From positions 184,282-248,281 of the forward strand of contig BAAHQB010000273.1 in NCBI GenBank assembly GCA_054601695.1: a stretch of 64,000 nucleotides of DNA, written 5' to 3'. The notes beneath the pieces are model-generated. The model saw nothing but the letters and a program-made list of their open reading frames with translations. It made no database searches and was not told the origin of the DNA. A program made the translations under genes and the position numbers. This DNA comes from Amorphochlora amoebiformis. Its lineage: Eukaryota; Cercozoa; Chlorarachniophyceae. This document shows positions 1-60,632 of the stretch, one piece after another (within the stretch, counting starts at the first letter, position 1; every line of letters begins with the position of its first letter).

Positions 1-530
1 TCCTCCATCTCTCTCCCTCTCTCCCCTCTCTCTCTCCCCATCTCTCTCTCCCCATCTCTCTCTCGCTCTCTCTCTCATCTTTGTCTCTTATGTAACAAAA
101 GCGAGAGAAAGGGGGCGGTAAGAGCGAGAGCGTTGGGGGCGGTGAGCGAGAGAGAGAGAGAGAGAAGAGAGAGAGGGAGAGAGAAGAGAGAGGGGTGAGA
201 GCGAGGAAGAGAGGCGATGAGAGCGAGGAAGAGAGGCTATGAGAGCGAGGAAGAGAGGCGATGAGAGCGAGGAAGAGAGGCGATGAGAGCGAGGAAGAGA
301 GGCGATGAGAGCGAGGAAGAGAGGCGATGAGAGCGAGGAAGAGAGGCGATGAGAGCGAGGAAGAGAGGCGATGAGAGCGAGGAAGAGAGGCGATGAGAGC
401 GAGGAAGAGAGGCGATGAGAGCGAGGAAGAGAGGCGATGAGAGCGAGGAAGAGAGGCGATGAGAGCGAGAAGGAGGGCGAGAGAGAAAAAGAGAGGAGAG
501 TTGAGGGTGAGAAAGAGGGAAGACGAGAGC
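1..530. repeat. CT/GA tract with a 22-bp minisatellite (12 units)
   Basis: Positions 1-90 are CT-rich. Positions 197-470 hold 12 full units of 22 bp (GAGAGCGAGGAAGAGAGGCGAT, units starting at 197, 219, 241 and so on to 439) with few changes. The stretch lies just upstream of the first visible exon of gene 1, so it is probably intronic. Confidence 0.9.
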
Positions 531-580
531 TTAATCTTAGCCCTAACTTCTAACTCTTTGTTTTTTGTGTACTTGACTAG

Positions 581-13661
<13,081 letters not shown>

Positions 13662-14027
13662 CCCACGGTCAGAAAACTAGGAAAAAGGTATAATTCTTGC
13701 AAGACCCTCAATACGGTAGAATTCAAGAATTCAATGGTCCTAGGACTAAGACATGCTGAATAATCTGATCCTAATGCTGTGTGGACAGTCGCCGATATCA
13801 CTAGTATCATTTAGATCATGCACATGCCGCATTATTACTAGTATTATCGAATCGTTGGCAATAAATTGACCACGAAATTCGAATTTTCGATACTATATAA
13901 TTAGCTAATGGTTGAACATTGATGATCTGAATGATCGCCGGCTGGTATACTAGGTATATCCTAATCTAGCTAATATCTGGTAAATGTATGTGACATATTA
14001 TCTAGACGGTATCATTGCCATAGTGTA
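13662..14027. other. Intergenic stretch between converging genes 1 and 3
   Basis: Non-repetitive sequence with no supported gene. It includes one copy (13731-13770) of the dispersed TCAATGGTCCTAGGACTAAG element. Confidence 0.6.
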
Positions 14028-14338
14028 TTATCGAGATTTATACATAATGTGCCGGGCGTAATTTTCGAATTCATCCAGGTCTACCGCCGCATCAAGGCAT
14101 ACCGTGATGAAAATAACAAGTGAAATTCACCCAATTAGCGCTGTTGCGGCGAATATTCGGCTTATGGCTGGGCGAATATTCGGCTTACGGCTGGGCGCTC
14201 TCCTCCGGAATCGTGATCTTAGCTCCATTCATGTATTCGGCAACCCTTACCTTTGTTATTCACCATGGTATGTTATTCATCATGGTACCAAAGTTGGTAA
14301 ATGTATATTTTTGTATGTATATATCTAGTGGATGTGCA

Positions 14339-14434
<96 letters not shown>

Positions 14435-14470
14435 GTGTGCAGTATAATACGTACGTTTGCATGCGTATAC

Positions 14471-14512
<42 letters not shown>

Positions 14513-15252
14513 TGACATCCGAGACGAGAAGTTTTCGTGACACCTACATATATATATTATATATTACATATAACATATTACATATTACATATTACATGTT
14601 ACATATCACATATTACATTTTATATATTAATATATTACATATAACATATTACACATTACTCATTACATGTTACCTACATATTACATGTTACATATTTACA
14701 TATTGAATGTTACATATTTCAAATTACTTATTACATGTAACATTATTACATATTACATACTACATATTACATATTACATATATTATGTTACATATTACAT
14801 ATTACACACTACATTTTATAGAAAACATATTATGTATATCTACATGTAAAATACATACAACTTGTGGGATAGGCGCATCCGCATATGAATTGCATTGTGA
14901 AATCACAGATTGCAAAGATATCTCAATCCAATCGCATGGGACTTGTCCGATGCATGTATGTACATAGGGCTTGCACTGCTTACACATCAGGGCATACACA
15001 CAAGAGCTGTGTTGTGTAATCACTGATTGCAAGGTCCTACTAACATACCCATACATGCAGGACTCGTACATATTGCTTGAAAGATATACGCATAGTGCTT
15101 GAGAGATATACGCATAGTACTTGGGAGATATACGCATAGTACTTGAAAGATATACGCATAATGCTTGAAAGATATATGCATATAGGGAGTTATATGTAAT
15201 GTAATATACCGATTGCCAGATCTAGCATATCTTCCTCATCCTCTTCTTTTGC
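14028..15252 (-). CDS. Gene 3: 7-exon gene, product not recognised
   Basis: Exons in transcript order: 15252-15210, 15075-15049, 14941-14907, 14543-14512, 14245-14189, 14140-14103, 14080-14028 (TAA). Phases agree at all six junctions and give 94 residues. The frame begins with an acidic run ([13 protein letters not shown]), then [43 protein letters not shown], and ends [12 protein letters not shown]. Donors include a strong GTAAGC after 14189. No family is recognised. No ATG precedes the first exon, so 5' exons are probably missing. A possible one is the reverse strand of 17208-17137, which is open, ends at GTAAGG and fits in phase. The gene converges on gene 1, stop to stop 366 bp apart. Exon 14941-14907 is the least certain. 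Confidence 0.62.
14149..14190 (-). repeat. Copies of the tail of gene 3 exon 14245-14189
   Basis: On the reverse strand the exon end and donor CGCCCAGCCGTAAGCCGAAT are followed by a second copy CGCCCAGCCATAAGCCGAAT, in which the donor GT has become AT. Confidence 0.85.
14549..14822. repeat. ACATATT heptamer-type satellite
   Basis: Repeats of ACATATT, with variants such as ACATGTT and ACACATT, fill a gene 3 intron. The period is about 7 bp. Confidence 0.85.
15074..15183 (-). repeat. Five 22-bp units carrying the acceptor of gene 3 exon 15075-15049
   Basis: Units start at 15074, 15096, 15118, 15140 and 15162. On the reverse strand each contains TATATCT(T/C)(T/C)CAAG followed by CA or TA. The innermost is the exon's acceptor. 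Confidence 0.88.
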
Positions 15253-15359
15253 CTTAATTAGCCCAAATACTGCATATAGTTATTGTTTATACTTAATTGT
15301 AGGTATATATGTATGTATAATATATATATATATATATGTATATTTACTATATATATACA

Positions 15360-15391
<32 letters not shown>

Positions 15392-15758
15392 CTATATATA
15401 TATATTATATATATGTACTATATATATATATATTATATATATATATATATATATATTACAATTTATTTAGATATGTATATATTATATATTTACATGTATT
15501 TGTACGCACAGGTGTATTTTCGTATATATATATATATATATATATGTATATGTGTATATATATTTATTTATTTATTTACAATATAAATTGTATAATATAC
15601 TCTCAACGCAGCGGTCCGCCCGCTTGTAGTTACTGGTAGTATGGTAGGTAATTTCACCTAATATTCTGGTACTCCGTGCGCACGTGCCCGCTTTATTCCT
15701 AGTTAGTCATAATTCAGCGGCATACTGAAGCAAACTTGGACTACCGGCCTACTGGCAT

Positions 15759-15772
15759 GCGTGACGTCACGC
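15759..15772. promoter_or_regulatory. Perfect CRE-type palindrome GCGTGACGTCACGC
   Basis: It lies in a complex, low-AT stretch (15600-15960) upstream of gene 3 and far upstream of gene 2. It is the classic bZIP/CREB half-site pair. A regulatory role is inferred from position only. Confidence 0.35.
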
Positions 15773-16078
15773 GTTGTCGTCTAATAGTCTCAAGTTGGGT
15801 AGTAACTAATGAACAATCTCCTGCAATCTCGGGATATCCAGCGGTCTCCAGCTCTATCAAGCATACTTTCGACTAGGTTTCTACACACTATTGGGATGTA
15901 ATTGTCGATGTTCCGCTCATGCTATCTGTATTGTCCAAGCAAGCGACAATAAAATGTACGTAAATAGATGATACGTAAAATAATACATATATATATGTAT
16001 ATATTATACATATATATATATATATATATATGTGTATATATTATATTGTATATAAATATAATATACATACAGGTATAT

Positions 16079-16147
<69 letters not shown>

Positions 16148-16195
16148 TATATAAACATAAAATATATATATTTATAAGTACAATTGTATATATAC

Positions 16196-16241
<46 letters not shown>

Positions 16242-16273
16242 CATACATATATATATATAATGTAAAGAAATAT

Positions 16274-16420
<147 letters not shown>

Positions 16421-16469
16421 CATATATATTATATATTTATATATATATATAACATATATATTATATATT

Positions 16470-16501
<32 letters not shown>

Positions 16502-16541
16502 GTACTCGATTCTATAATGTATTATACATATACCTTTAAAT

Positions 16542-16572
<31 letters not shown>

Positions 16573-16619
16573 GTATATATTATGTTAATAATATACATAT
16601 AATACGTATACTATTACCT

Positions 16620-17230
16620 TTTTGCTCAAATATTAGGTGACACGTCGAGCAAGCGAGAGTACCTTCACATGCCCCTAAATTGCGTTCAAAATGAGGGCTA
16701 TCACACCAAAAAAAATGTTTTTTTTTTCGAACCCTCGACTTCGTCGATCTCGTTCTTGAATACTACATCCAGCAAAGTATCTCCGATGTCTAAGGAAAAA
16801 TCGAATCCGTTAGGATTGATTCAGAGAACTGAACAAGATAGGCAAATCCGACCACGACCACTCAGATTCGACCAGCCCTTCCCACGCCCACCCCCCTCCT
16901 GCTGACATCTCCAACGCTCTAAGAACTGGAGAACCGACGGTTTGAGCCATAAAAGAGCAATCGTTCCCGCGAAAAACATGAGATGAAAGCGCTTGACCTG
17001 CTTCAACCGGTATGCGGCGCTTTCCTCCGTCAGCCAGGAACGTGATTTTAACGGTCGAAAGATCTTTCAGGCGTGGGAATGAGTCTGGAGAGGAAGACAG
17101 TGAGATTTTGTTGAAAACTACCAACGGATGCCTTACGCGAAATCGAACGCCTCCATGTCGAGCGCAGTCTTGCCGCAAGTCGGACACCAGAAGACATTCT
17201 CTGACGAGCTGATCTCAGCGTGACGTCTCG
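16620..17230 (-). other. Non-repetitive island with competing open frames
   Basis: This is one of the few long complex stretches without TA repeats. On the reverse strand, 17208-16810 is open for about 132 codons after a TCAG acceptor. It contains LVSDLRQDCARHGG and STVKITFLADGGKRRIPVEA. A different reverse frame of 17208-17137 reads ENVFWCPTCGKTALDMEAFDF, with a CxxC pair, and ends either at TAA or at a GTAAGG donor. A 52-base intron ending in CTCTTCCTCTCCAG could then join it to 17084-17048. On the forward strand 17012-17090 is also open and ends at GTGAGA. I cannot decide between these, but some coding function is likely. No hit to a named family can be claimed. Confidence 0.35.
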
Positions 17231-17695
17231 TTATATCACTTTCTATATATCAGTGTATTGATATCTAGATATCATCTTGTCATATAATATCCACTACAAA
17301 TACATATATTATATTTTATATATTCTGATATCTTTGTTGAGATACCGTACAACAACGCGATTTTTTAGTATTTAATATTCAGTAATTGTAAATAAAAATG
17401 CGCGCCATTCGACCATGCGTAGCTCGCGGCATTCGGCTCGCATCAACGGTTTGTGGACACATATCGTACATTTCACTTTGTAAAAATACCTAAATTGCGA
17501 TGAAGAAAGGGAAGGGGAGAAATTTTTAGAAAAAAATTGCGCGAAGGGTTATGTGGGCTTCGATATTCGTTTATAGGTTTGAATTGATATTGATGAAATA
17601 TGTGTTATATTACTTTATTGGAAGTCTTAAAGAAACAAAACATATATGGAGGGTGTGATATATGGATAGATATACATACACAGTGTATATATATA

Positions 17696-17760
<65 letters not shown>

Positions 17761-17767
17761 TATATAC

Positions 17768-18021
<254 letters not shown>

Positions 18022-18034
18022 CACGCACATAATA

Positions 18035-18066
<32 letters not shown>

Positions 18067-18067
18067 T

Positions 18068-18111
<44 letters not shown>

Positions 18112-18126
18112 ATATATAATATATAT

Positions 18127-18189
<63 letters not shown>

Positions 18190-18283
18190 ATTATATATAT
18201 ATATATATGTGTGTATATATATATATATATATACACACATATATATATGATGAAAGAGTTTTCTCTAAATTGTTATATATAAA

Positions 18284-18371
<88 letters not shown>

Positions 18372-18418
18372 ATATATATAATATATACATATTTAATTAT
18401 ATGTGTTTATATGTATAC

Positions 18419-18473
<55 letters not shown>

Positions 18474-18498
18474 ACAAGACAGGCCAAGGGAGTGATAT

Positions 18499-18535
<37 letters not shown>

Positions 18536-18611
18536 GTATATATTTGTATATATATATATATGAGAGAGAGATAGAGATAGAGAGAGTGATATATAGATAG
18601 AGAGGACATAG

Positions 18612-29611
<11,000 letters not shown>

Positions 29612-29622
29612 TCTATCTATAT

Positions 29623-30277
29623 CTAGTATCTCTCCGAAACTAGTTTCTGGGCTTGAATACAGCTGTCTGTGGCCGCCTTGAGCTTGCGATTGGCAATGTC
29701 GAGCTCAAGCTGCTTCTTAAGAGTATATCCGAAACTGATCATTAGACTACGTCTGTCTGTACGTACGGTGCGCATTATCTAAATTATCAAGATTATACTA
29801 GGTAAACGCCTAAAAAAATACGCTCCAGACGCTGTCATGCTATAGATACCGTACATGTGGTGGTAACCTACTCTTTGATCAGAGTTGTGGTATCAATCAA
29901 GACAGAAGGGAATTTACTTACTGCCAAGAATTTGATTCACTTTGCTGAGTTTCAATATCAACTAAGGCAGAAATTGCTCAAAGATTGAATTATACTCATA
30001 TACAAATTTGATACCGTACATACTAGTACGTTAATAGTGTAACCCCCGTGTGACATGTGTATGGAAACCCTGACCTGACCACACAACCCCCTCCCGCAAT
30101 GCAAACACACACATACGTAATATCACATACACACACACACGTACACACATATACACACACACATACATATATATATACACACACACCATATGTATATATG
30201 TATATGTATGTACACACAAATATATGTGTATATATATATATATATATGTGTGTGTATATACATAAATTATATATTGT

Positions 30278-30339
<62 letters not shown>

Positions 30340-30459
30340 TATACATATATATATATATACATATATACATATATTTGCATGTGTGTGATGTACGTATTCA
30401 GCCAGCTGCTGAGCTAGTCGGTTACGTAAGCGTGAATATTGTAGAAATCTCCACTTCAT
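29623..30459 (-). CDS. Gene 4: 3-exon gene for a small basic helical protein (66 aa)
   Basis: Exons: 30459-30394 (ATG), 29944-29922, 29734-29623 (TAG). The introns begin GTACAT and GTAAGT and end CTCAG and GATCAG. Phases agree, giving [20 protein letters not shown] at the start and [20 protein letters not shown] near the end, closing in KLVSERY. The composition suggests amphipathic helices or a short coiled coil, as in small assembly factors, but I do not recognise a family. The last exon is the most secure. The start exon is also open on the opposite strand. Its stop codon lies 11 bp from the stop of the converging gene 2, so the two 3' untranslated regions must overlap. Confidence 0.6.
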
Positions 30460-31769
30460 ACTCAATCTCGAGCCCTATGTATTATGTATATGCATGCATC
30501 CGATGCTATCAGATCATGATTCATGACCCTGAATGCGTGTCTTAGTATAATTTGTCAAAAACCCTTTGACTGCCATTGAACTAAAAGTTAAATTGGTCTG
30601 GTTAACACGTGCGTTTGACACTAGAGTCTAGTATACACAAATCGATATCGCATTGTTGAAATCTTGTATACACATCCACAGACACCTCATCAATCCAATG
30701 CATCCAATCACCTCATCCCATGGTATCTATCGTGTGAATCACCTGATCTGAGGCTATCCAATGGCATTACACTCATTCCCCCTCCCCTAGGCCACGGTCC
30801 TCCATGACCGGGGCAGGGATTGTGTAGATTAAATTCAATTCACCGAGTCTTCTGAGCCAAAGTCATCGACCGGGACATGTCATCAATACAACACCTTATC
30901 TAGATTATGATCACTAGCTAGCTAGATGCCTGATGCGTACAATAACTATGACATTGTATGTACATATGTGCGTACGTATTCGTAAAGGTGTCTATTGTTA
31001 TTACTTGAAGTTGTTGGATTCGTTTGCATGTAAGTACGTACGTACGTACGTGTTGAAAATCGTCCGACTGGGTACGTACGTATGACTCGTACGTACTAGA
31101 CCTATTCTGGTACAAATAATCATGATTAATCACTATCACTATAGCAAGCTATAATGCTGTAATATCTAGTACAATATACATGCGCACGCACGTTCACGTA
31201 CGCTCACGCGGTTTCCATCCAATATTGAGAATACTATGATATATAGTTTGTTACAATTACAATTATACTATACCACGTACGCATACCCAAGCTCTACTGT
31301 AGGCTACTGTTACTAGTACCAGCTAGCTAGCATACGTCTAGTACGTATCTACTAAATGTATCACGAAACAAGTTCTAAATTCAGTTGAAGGTACAAATTC
31401 AGGCAATATTATCAAAATTAGTTATGATGAAATTGCTTCATGCGAAGCATGAATCGTAAATCCGTCGGCTACGCGCCTACCAGTTCAGATCGAAGATTCC
31501 AATGAGAATGAATGCAAGTTTCAAACAGAACCCACGCGCATGAATCGTAAATCCGTCGGCTACGCGCCTACCAGTTCAGATCGAAGATTCCAATGAGAAT
31601 GAATGCAAGTTTCAAACAGAACCCACGCACATTAGATAGATAGATGTCTCTGATATATCTACTAGTGAATTGGTAAAGATCTAGAAGATCCTCTTGTTGA
31701 GAAAAAAAAAAAATTATGAGAATTAAATTTGAACAAGCGATTCGCAATTTTTTTTGTTGAAGCTATTGG
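30460..31769. other. Gene-free complex stretch between genes 4 and 5
   Basis: Mixed sequence, with GTAC-rich palindromic runs near 31035-31090 and a tandem 91-bp duplication (31447-31537 and 31538-31628). I see no gene. Promoter sequence for gene 4 is expected at its left side. Confidence 0.6.
31447..31628. repeat. Tandem 91-bp duplication
   Basis: Two nearly identical 91-bp units begin GCATGAATCGTAAATCCGTC. They contain no TA tract and are GC-richer than their surroundings. Confidence 0.95.
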
Positions 31770-43582
<11,813 letters not shown>

Positions 43583-43617
43583 CTGTGTATATACATGTGT
43601 GTATGTATGTGTATATA

Positions 43618-43685
<68 letters not shown>

Positions 43686-43761
43686 GTAATATATATATAT
43701 ATATATAATGTATATGTAATATACATATATATATATATATGTATATTATATTATATATACT

Positions 43762-43810
<49 letters not shown>

Positions 43811-43828
43811 GGTATACTATATTATATA

Positions 43829-43867
<39 letters not shown>

Positions 43868-43879
43868 ATATGTATATAT

Positions 43880-43926
<47 letters not shown>

Positions 43927-43991
43927 ATAATATATACATATAATATATATATATATATACATACATATATATTGTATAACCAAGTATATAA

Positions 43992-44034
<43 letters not shown>

Positions 44035-44212
44035 ATGTCCAAGTTACAAAAAAAAATACATATTACATGTTTAAAACGTAAACATATATGTTTTTATTGT
44101 ACAATACACATACACTTCGCAGACATCTTTAATACCGTTTCTCGAGCTCACTCGCCTTCAGATCGAAGAATGGACCTTTGGGATAGTTTAAAAATTAAAA
44201 ATCGGCTCAATA

Positions 44213-44566
44213 TTAGACGTTAATTCTAAATAGAGCTGCCACGTCGCCCCAAAAGGTACATGACGAATTGGGGGGGGGGGGAGGTATTACAGGTTCATAA
44301 TACAGAAGCATTTCACAAGGAAGGGGGGGGGGGATAAATATAGAACCGTATTTGGAGGGAAAGTGTGCCAGTTTCAGCACTGTAACCGAGACGTATTCCG
44401 GAGCTGTTCCGCTATTCTTCGCATTCGTCGGCGAATATTTCAAATTTCCCGCGATTTTTTCGGAGGGTACCCCTTTCACATCTTCTAACTCATTTTTTCC
44501 TTTTCTGTCTTGTTTGGAACGATCGGTGTGGGGGACGGGGGAAGGATGTGGGTTGGAGTTCGACAT
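44213..44566 (-). CDS. Possible single-exon gene of 117 aa, unrecognised
   Basis: The reverse strand is open from ATG (44566) to TAG/TAA-type stop at 44213. It starts [15 protein letters not shown], includes [17 protein letters not shown], and has two proline runs made by 12-13-base C homopolymers. The forward strand is also open across 44352-44600, and 44123-44223 forward reads as a possible short terminal exon. A single exon this long is unlike every other gene here. Homopolymer length would decide the frame. The evidence is weak. Confidence 0.25.
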   Translation of the reverse strand: MSNSNPHPSPVPHTDRSKQDRKGKNELEDVKGVPSEKIAGNLKYSPTNAKNSGTAPEYVSVTVLKLAHFPSKYGSIFIPPPLPCEMLLYYEPVIPPPPPNSSCTFWGDVAALFRINV

Positions 44567-44935
44567 AGCTGTGGATATCCGAGCCGAGAAATTAAAATAA
44601 CGTGACCAAGCGGTATATCACATAATATTTCATATATCTCGTTTTAAATATGTGGATATATCATCATACACATATGTTTGCATACACGTGTGATACCCTC
44701 TGTCACGTAGAGTGACAACGACAGCTCTCCTCCCTAGGATAGATACTTCCTGCAGGAAAATTCCGGCAAACTCCATCGCTAGTTCTCGAACCTCTCCCCT
44801 CCCCAGACCTCATGAGTTTTTTGGGAAGGGTACCCTTCTGGGAAAGATATGAAGAGCTGGGGGAGGGGGAGGAAAAGGGGGGGGGGGGGGGAGAGAACGG
44901 GGGGGGGGAGAGAAGAAAAGGGGGGGACACGTAGT
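44260..44935. repeat. Poly-G homopolymer cluster
   Basis: G runs of about 9-14 bases occur at about 44270, 44322, 44877-44892, 44900 and 44922, in a stretch without TA repeats. Confidence 0.9.
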
Positions 44936-45279
44936 CGGATTGGAGGAGTGGGAGGAAATTGAGAGTGATTCGAGTGGTACGTTTTGTATTATTTTCGTAT
45001 ATCAGATGTGTTTTAATGTAATTATTGATATTTATATATGTATGTATTTATATACATATATATATATATATTATCAATATATATGTATATGTATATATAT
45101 TTCACATTGAAAATATTACGTACAGTAACACGTTTTAATAATCAATATACCCATACATATATTTGAACACTACATCATTACTTACATACTAAAGGCTACT
45201 ATTCTACGGACATAGAGCCAGACCTCGACCCAGACATAGTACGACAAACCTTAACTGCTACCCACCTAACGAACTAATG

Positions 45280-45565
45280 ACGAAATAATAAATAAATGAC
45301 GAAATAATAAATGACGAAAAAATAAAGGAAGAAAAAAAATAATTGACGAAAAAATAAAGAAAGAAAAAAAAATAATGACGAAAAAATAAAGGAAGAAAAA
45401 AAATAAATGACGAAATAATAAATGAGGAAATGGTTGCCGTAGCGCTCATTCTTATCCTGTTGTAACCTAAACTAGTTTTGGCCCAATACTTGGGAGAAAT
45501 CTTGAGAAATCTCGGAAAAATCTCGAAAAATCTTGAAAAATCTCGAAAACCTTGAAAAATCTCAA
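45280..45565. repeat. Two short minisatellites
   Basis: 45280-45430 repeats AATGACGAAAAAATAAAGGA-type units. 45490-45563 repeats the 10-mer TTGAAAAATC/CGAAAAATCT about seven times. Confidence 0.8.
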
Positions 45566-45965
45566 AGCATTTTTGAGAGACTTTCGAGATCTCTCGAGAA
45601 AAATCTTAAAAAGGCCCGTATCCGTGCTCTGATGGAAGTAGATGACCCGACGGAATCATTCGAATCCCAATTATTAAGAGAAGAGAGAGGAGGACTATAA
45701 TACCAATACAGTGTCACTGAGGGTGACATACGCACACTCCATACCGCATGTACTTGTAACCGTAGCGGTAACCGCTTAGTTGTAACCATAGTATCGGCGA
45801 TATACCTATTATGACTGCTATAAGCATACCGCTAGTTTTGCAACCTAAGCGCTAGGCAGCGCTAGTTTGTAATGTAGCGCTGTTTGTAACCGTAGCGCTG
45901 TTTGTAACCGTAGATCTCGCTAATGTGCATGTAGCGGTAATATTAAGGATACGAATATTAAGGAT

Positions 45966-49969
<4,004 letters not shown>

Positions 49970-50012
<43 letters not shown>

Positions 50013-50719
50013 TTTGTACATATAAATATATATATACACATGAATATATTTATATATATATATATATATTTACCTAGGTTTGTATTGGAAAACAGTGTAT
50101 TTATATTACACTCTAGTATATATTATAATATGTACAATTGCTTTTAGAATTCCACATATATATATATATATACTAGATATACGTATATCATGAGAGATAT
50201 ATATGTACATATATTACTAGTATTATGAGTACGTCCAGTTTTAAGAGTGATTTATGATTAACCCTGGTATCTGTTAGAAACTACATATTGTTGAGATATC
50301 GTAGCCGACAAGTTATCTGAATAATTATTATCTTTTTCCCATCTGTTCTCCTGACAGTAGGGGTAGCAATAGCGTCAATAGTTCGTAGATAGCCCGCTAG
50401 ATAGCTAGTTGGGAGATTTCATGTATAGAACCGTTTAACACATGCTAGAGGCGGCTAGGCACGCATAATTATGAAATTTATCAAATACTTTTTTTTTAAT
50501 CGTAGTACTATAATACAAACATTCACTACGTTAACGCGTTAATTAGTACTCAATTTCAATACTATGATAATCACATATACTCAAAACGTTAACTTAATGC
50601 AACTGTAATTTACCGTTACAATGCCTCGAGTACATGTAACGGTTAAATAGTAACGGTTAAATAGTAACGGTTACTCGATCATACTGAGTAATGGTTTCTC
50701 GGTTACCCGATAGTAACGG
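49970..50719. other. Intergenic stretch between converging genes 7 and 8
   Basis: AT-rich but complex sequence. GTAACGGTTAAATA-type repeats occur at 50636-50720, right at the end of gene 8. No gene is seen. Confidence 0.6.
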
Positions 50720-60288
<9,569 letters not shown>

Positions 60289-60394
60289 CTAGGGTTAGGG
60301 TTAGGATCAGATTATTTTGCACAACTTAGCCCAAGGGCTTAGTTATGCTGTTAGGTATATGTGCATATACATATATATATATATATATATATAT

Positions 60395-60632
60395 TGTCAG
60401 CGTAGCAGTGGTAGTTGTCCGATTGACTGTTGTCCGTTTGGATTATGGCAAATGATAATGACTAAATTCACAAGAAAATTCTCGCGTAGAAGGCCTTCCC
60501 TACCTAAGGTCTTCCCTTGGAAGATCTTCCCCTCGGATGACTATTGCTAATTCGCATGCGTAGATTACGAATATGACGGTAGTCTAGCGATCTGACGTCT
60601 AGTTAAGCTTGTAGGTCCGGTATACGTTAACA
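60395..60632 (-). repeat. Copia 3' LTR
   Basis: Read on the reverse strand, the LTR begins TGTTAACG directly after a purine-rich tract (60633-60643) and ends CGCTGACA against a (TA)n tract. The ends form the usual TGT...ACA pair. The length is 238 bp. The other LTR is outside the window, so identity and target duplication cannot be checked. The gag-pol frame continues about 11 codons into it. Confidence 0.75.

Noticed and set aside
31447-31628. tRNA-like structure in the 91-bp duplication
   Set aside because: A TTCAGATC-like loop is present, but no acceptor stem or anticodon arm could be folded convincingly.
44123-44223. Forward terminal exon ([20 protein letters not shown]...)
   Set aside because: It is open and has an acceptor, but no upstream exon can exist between it and the start of the opposite-strand gene 5. 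Kept only as a weak possibility.
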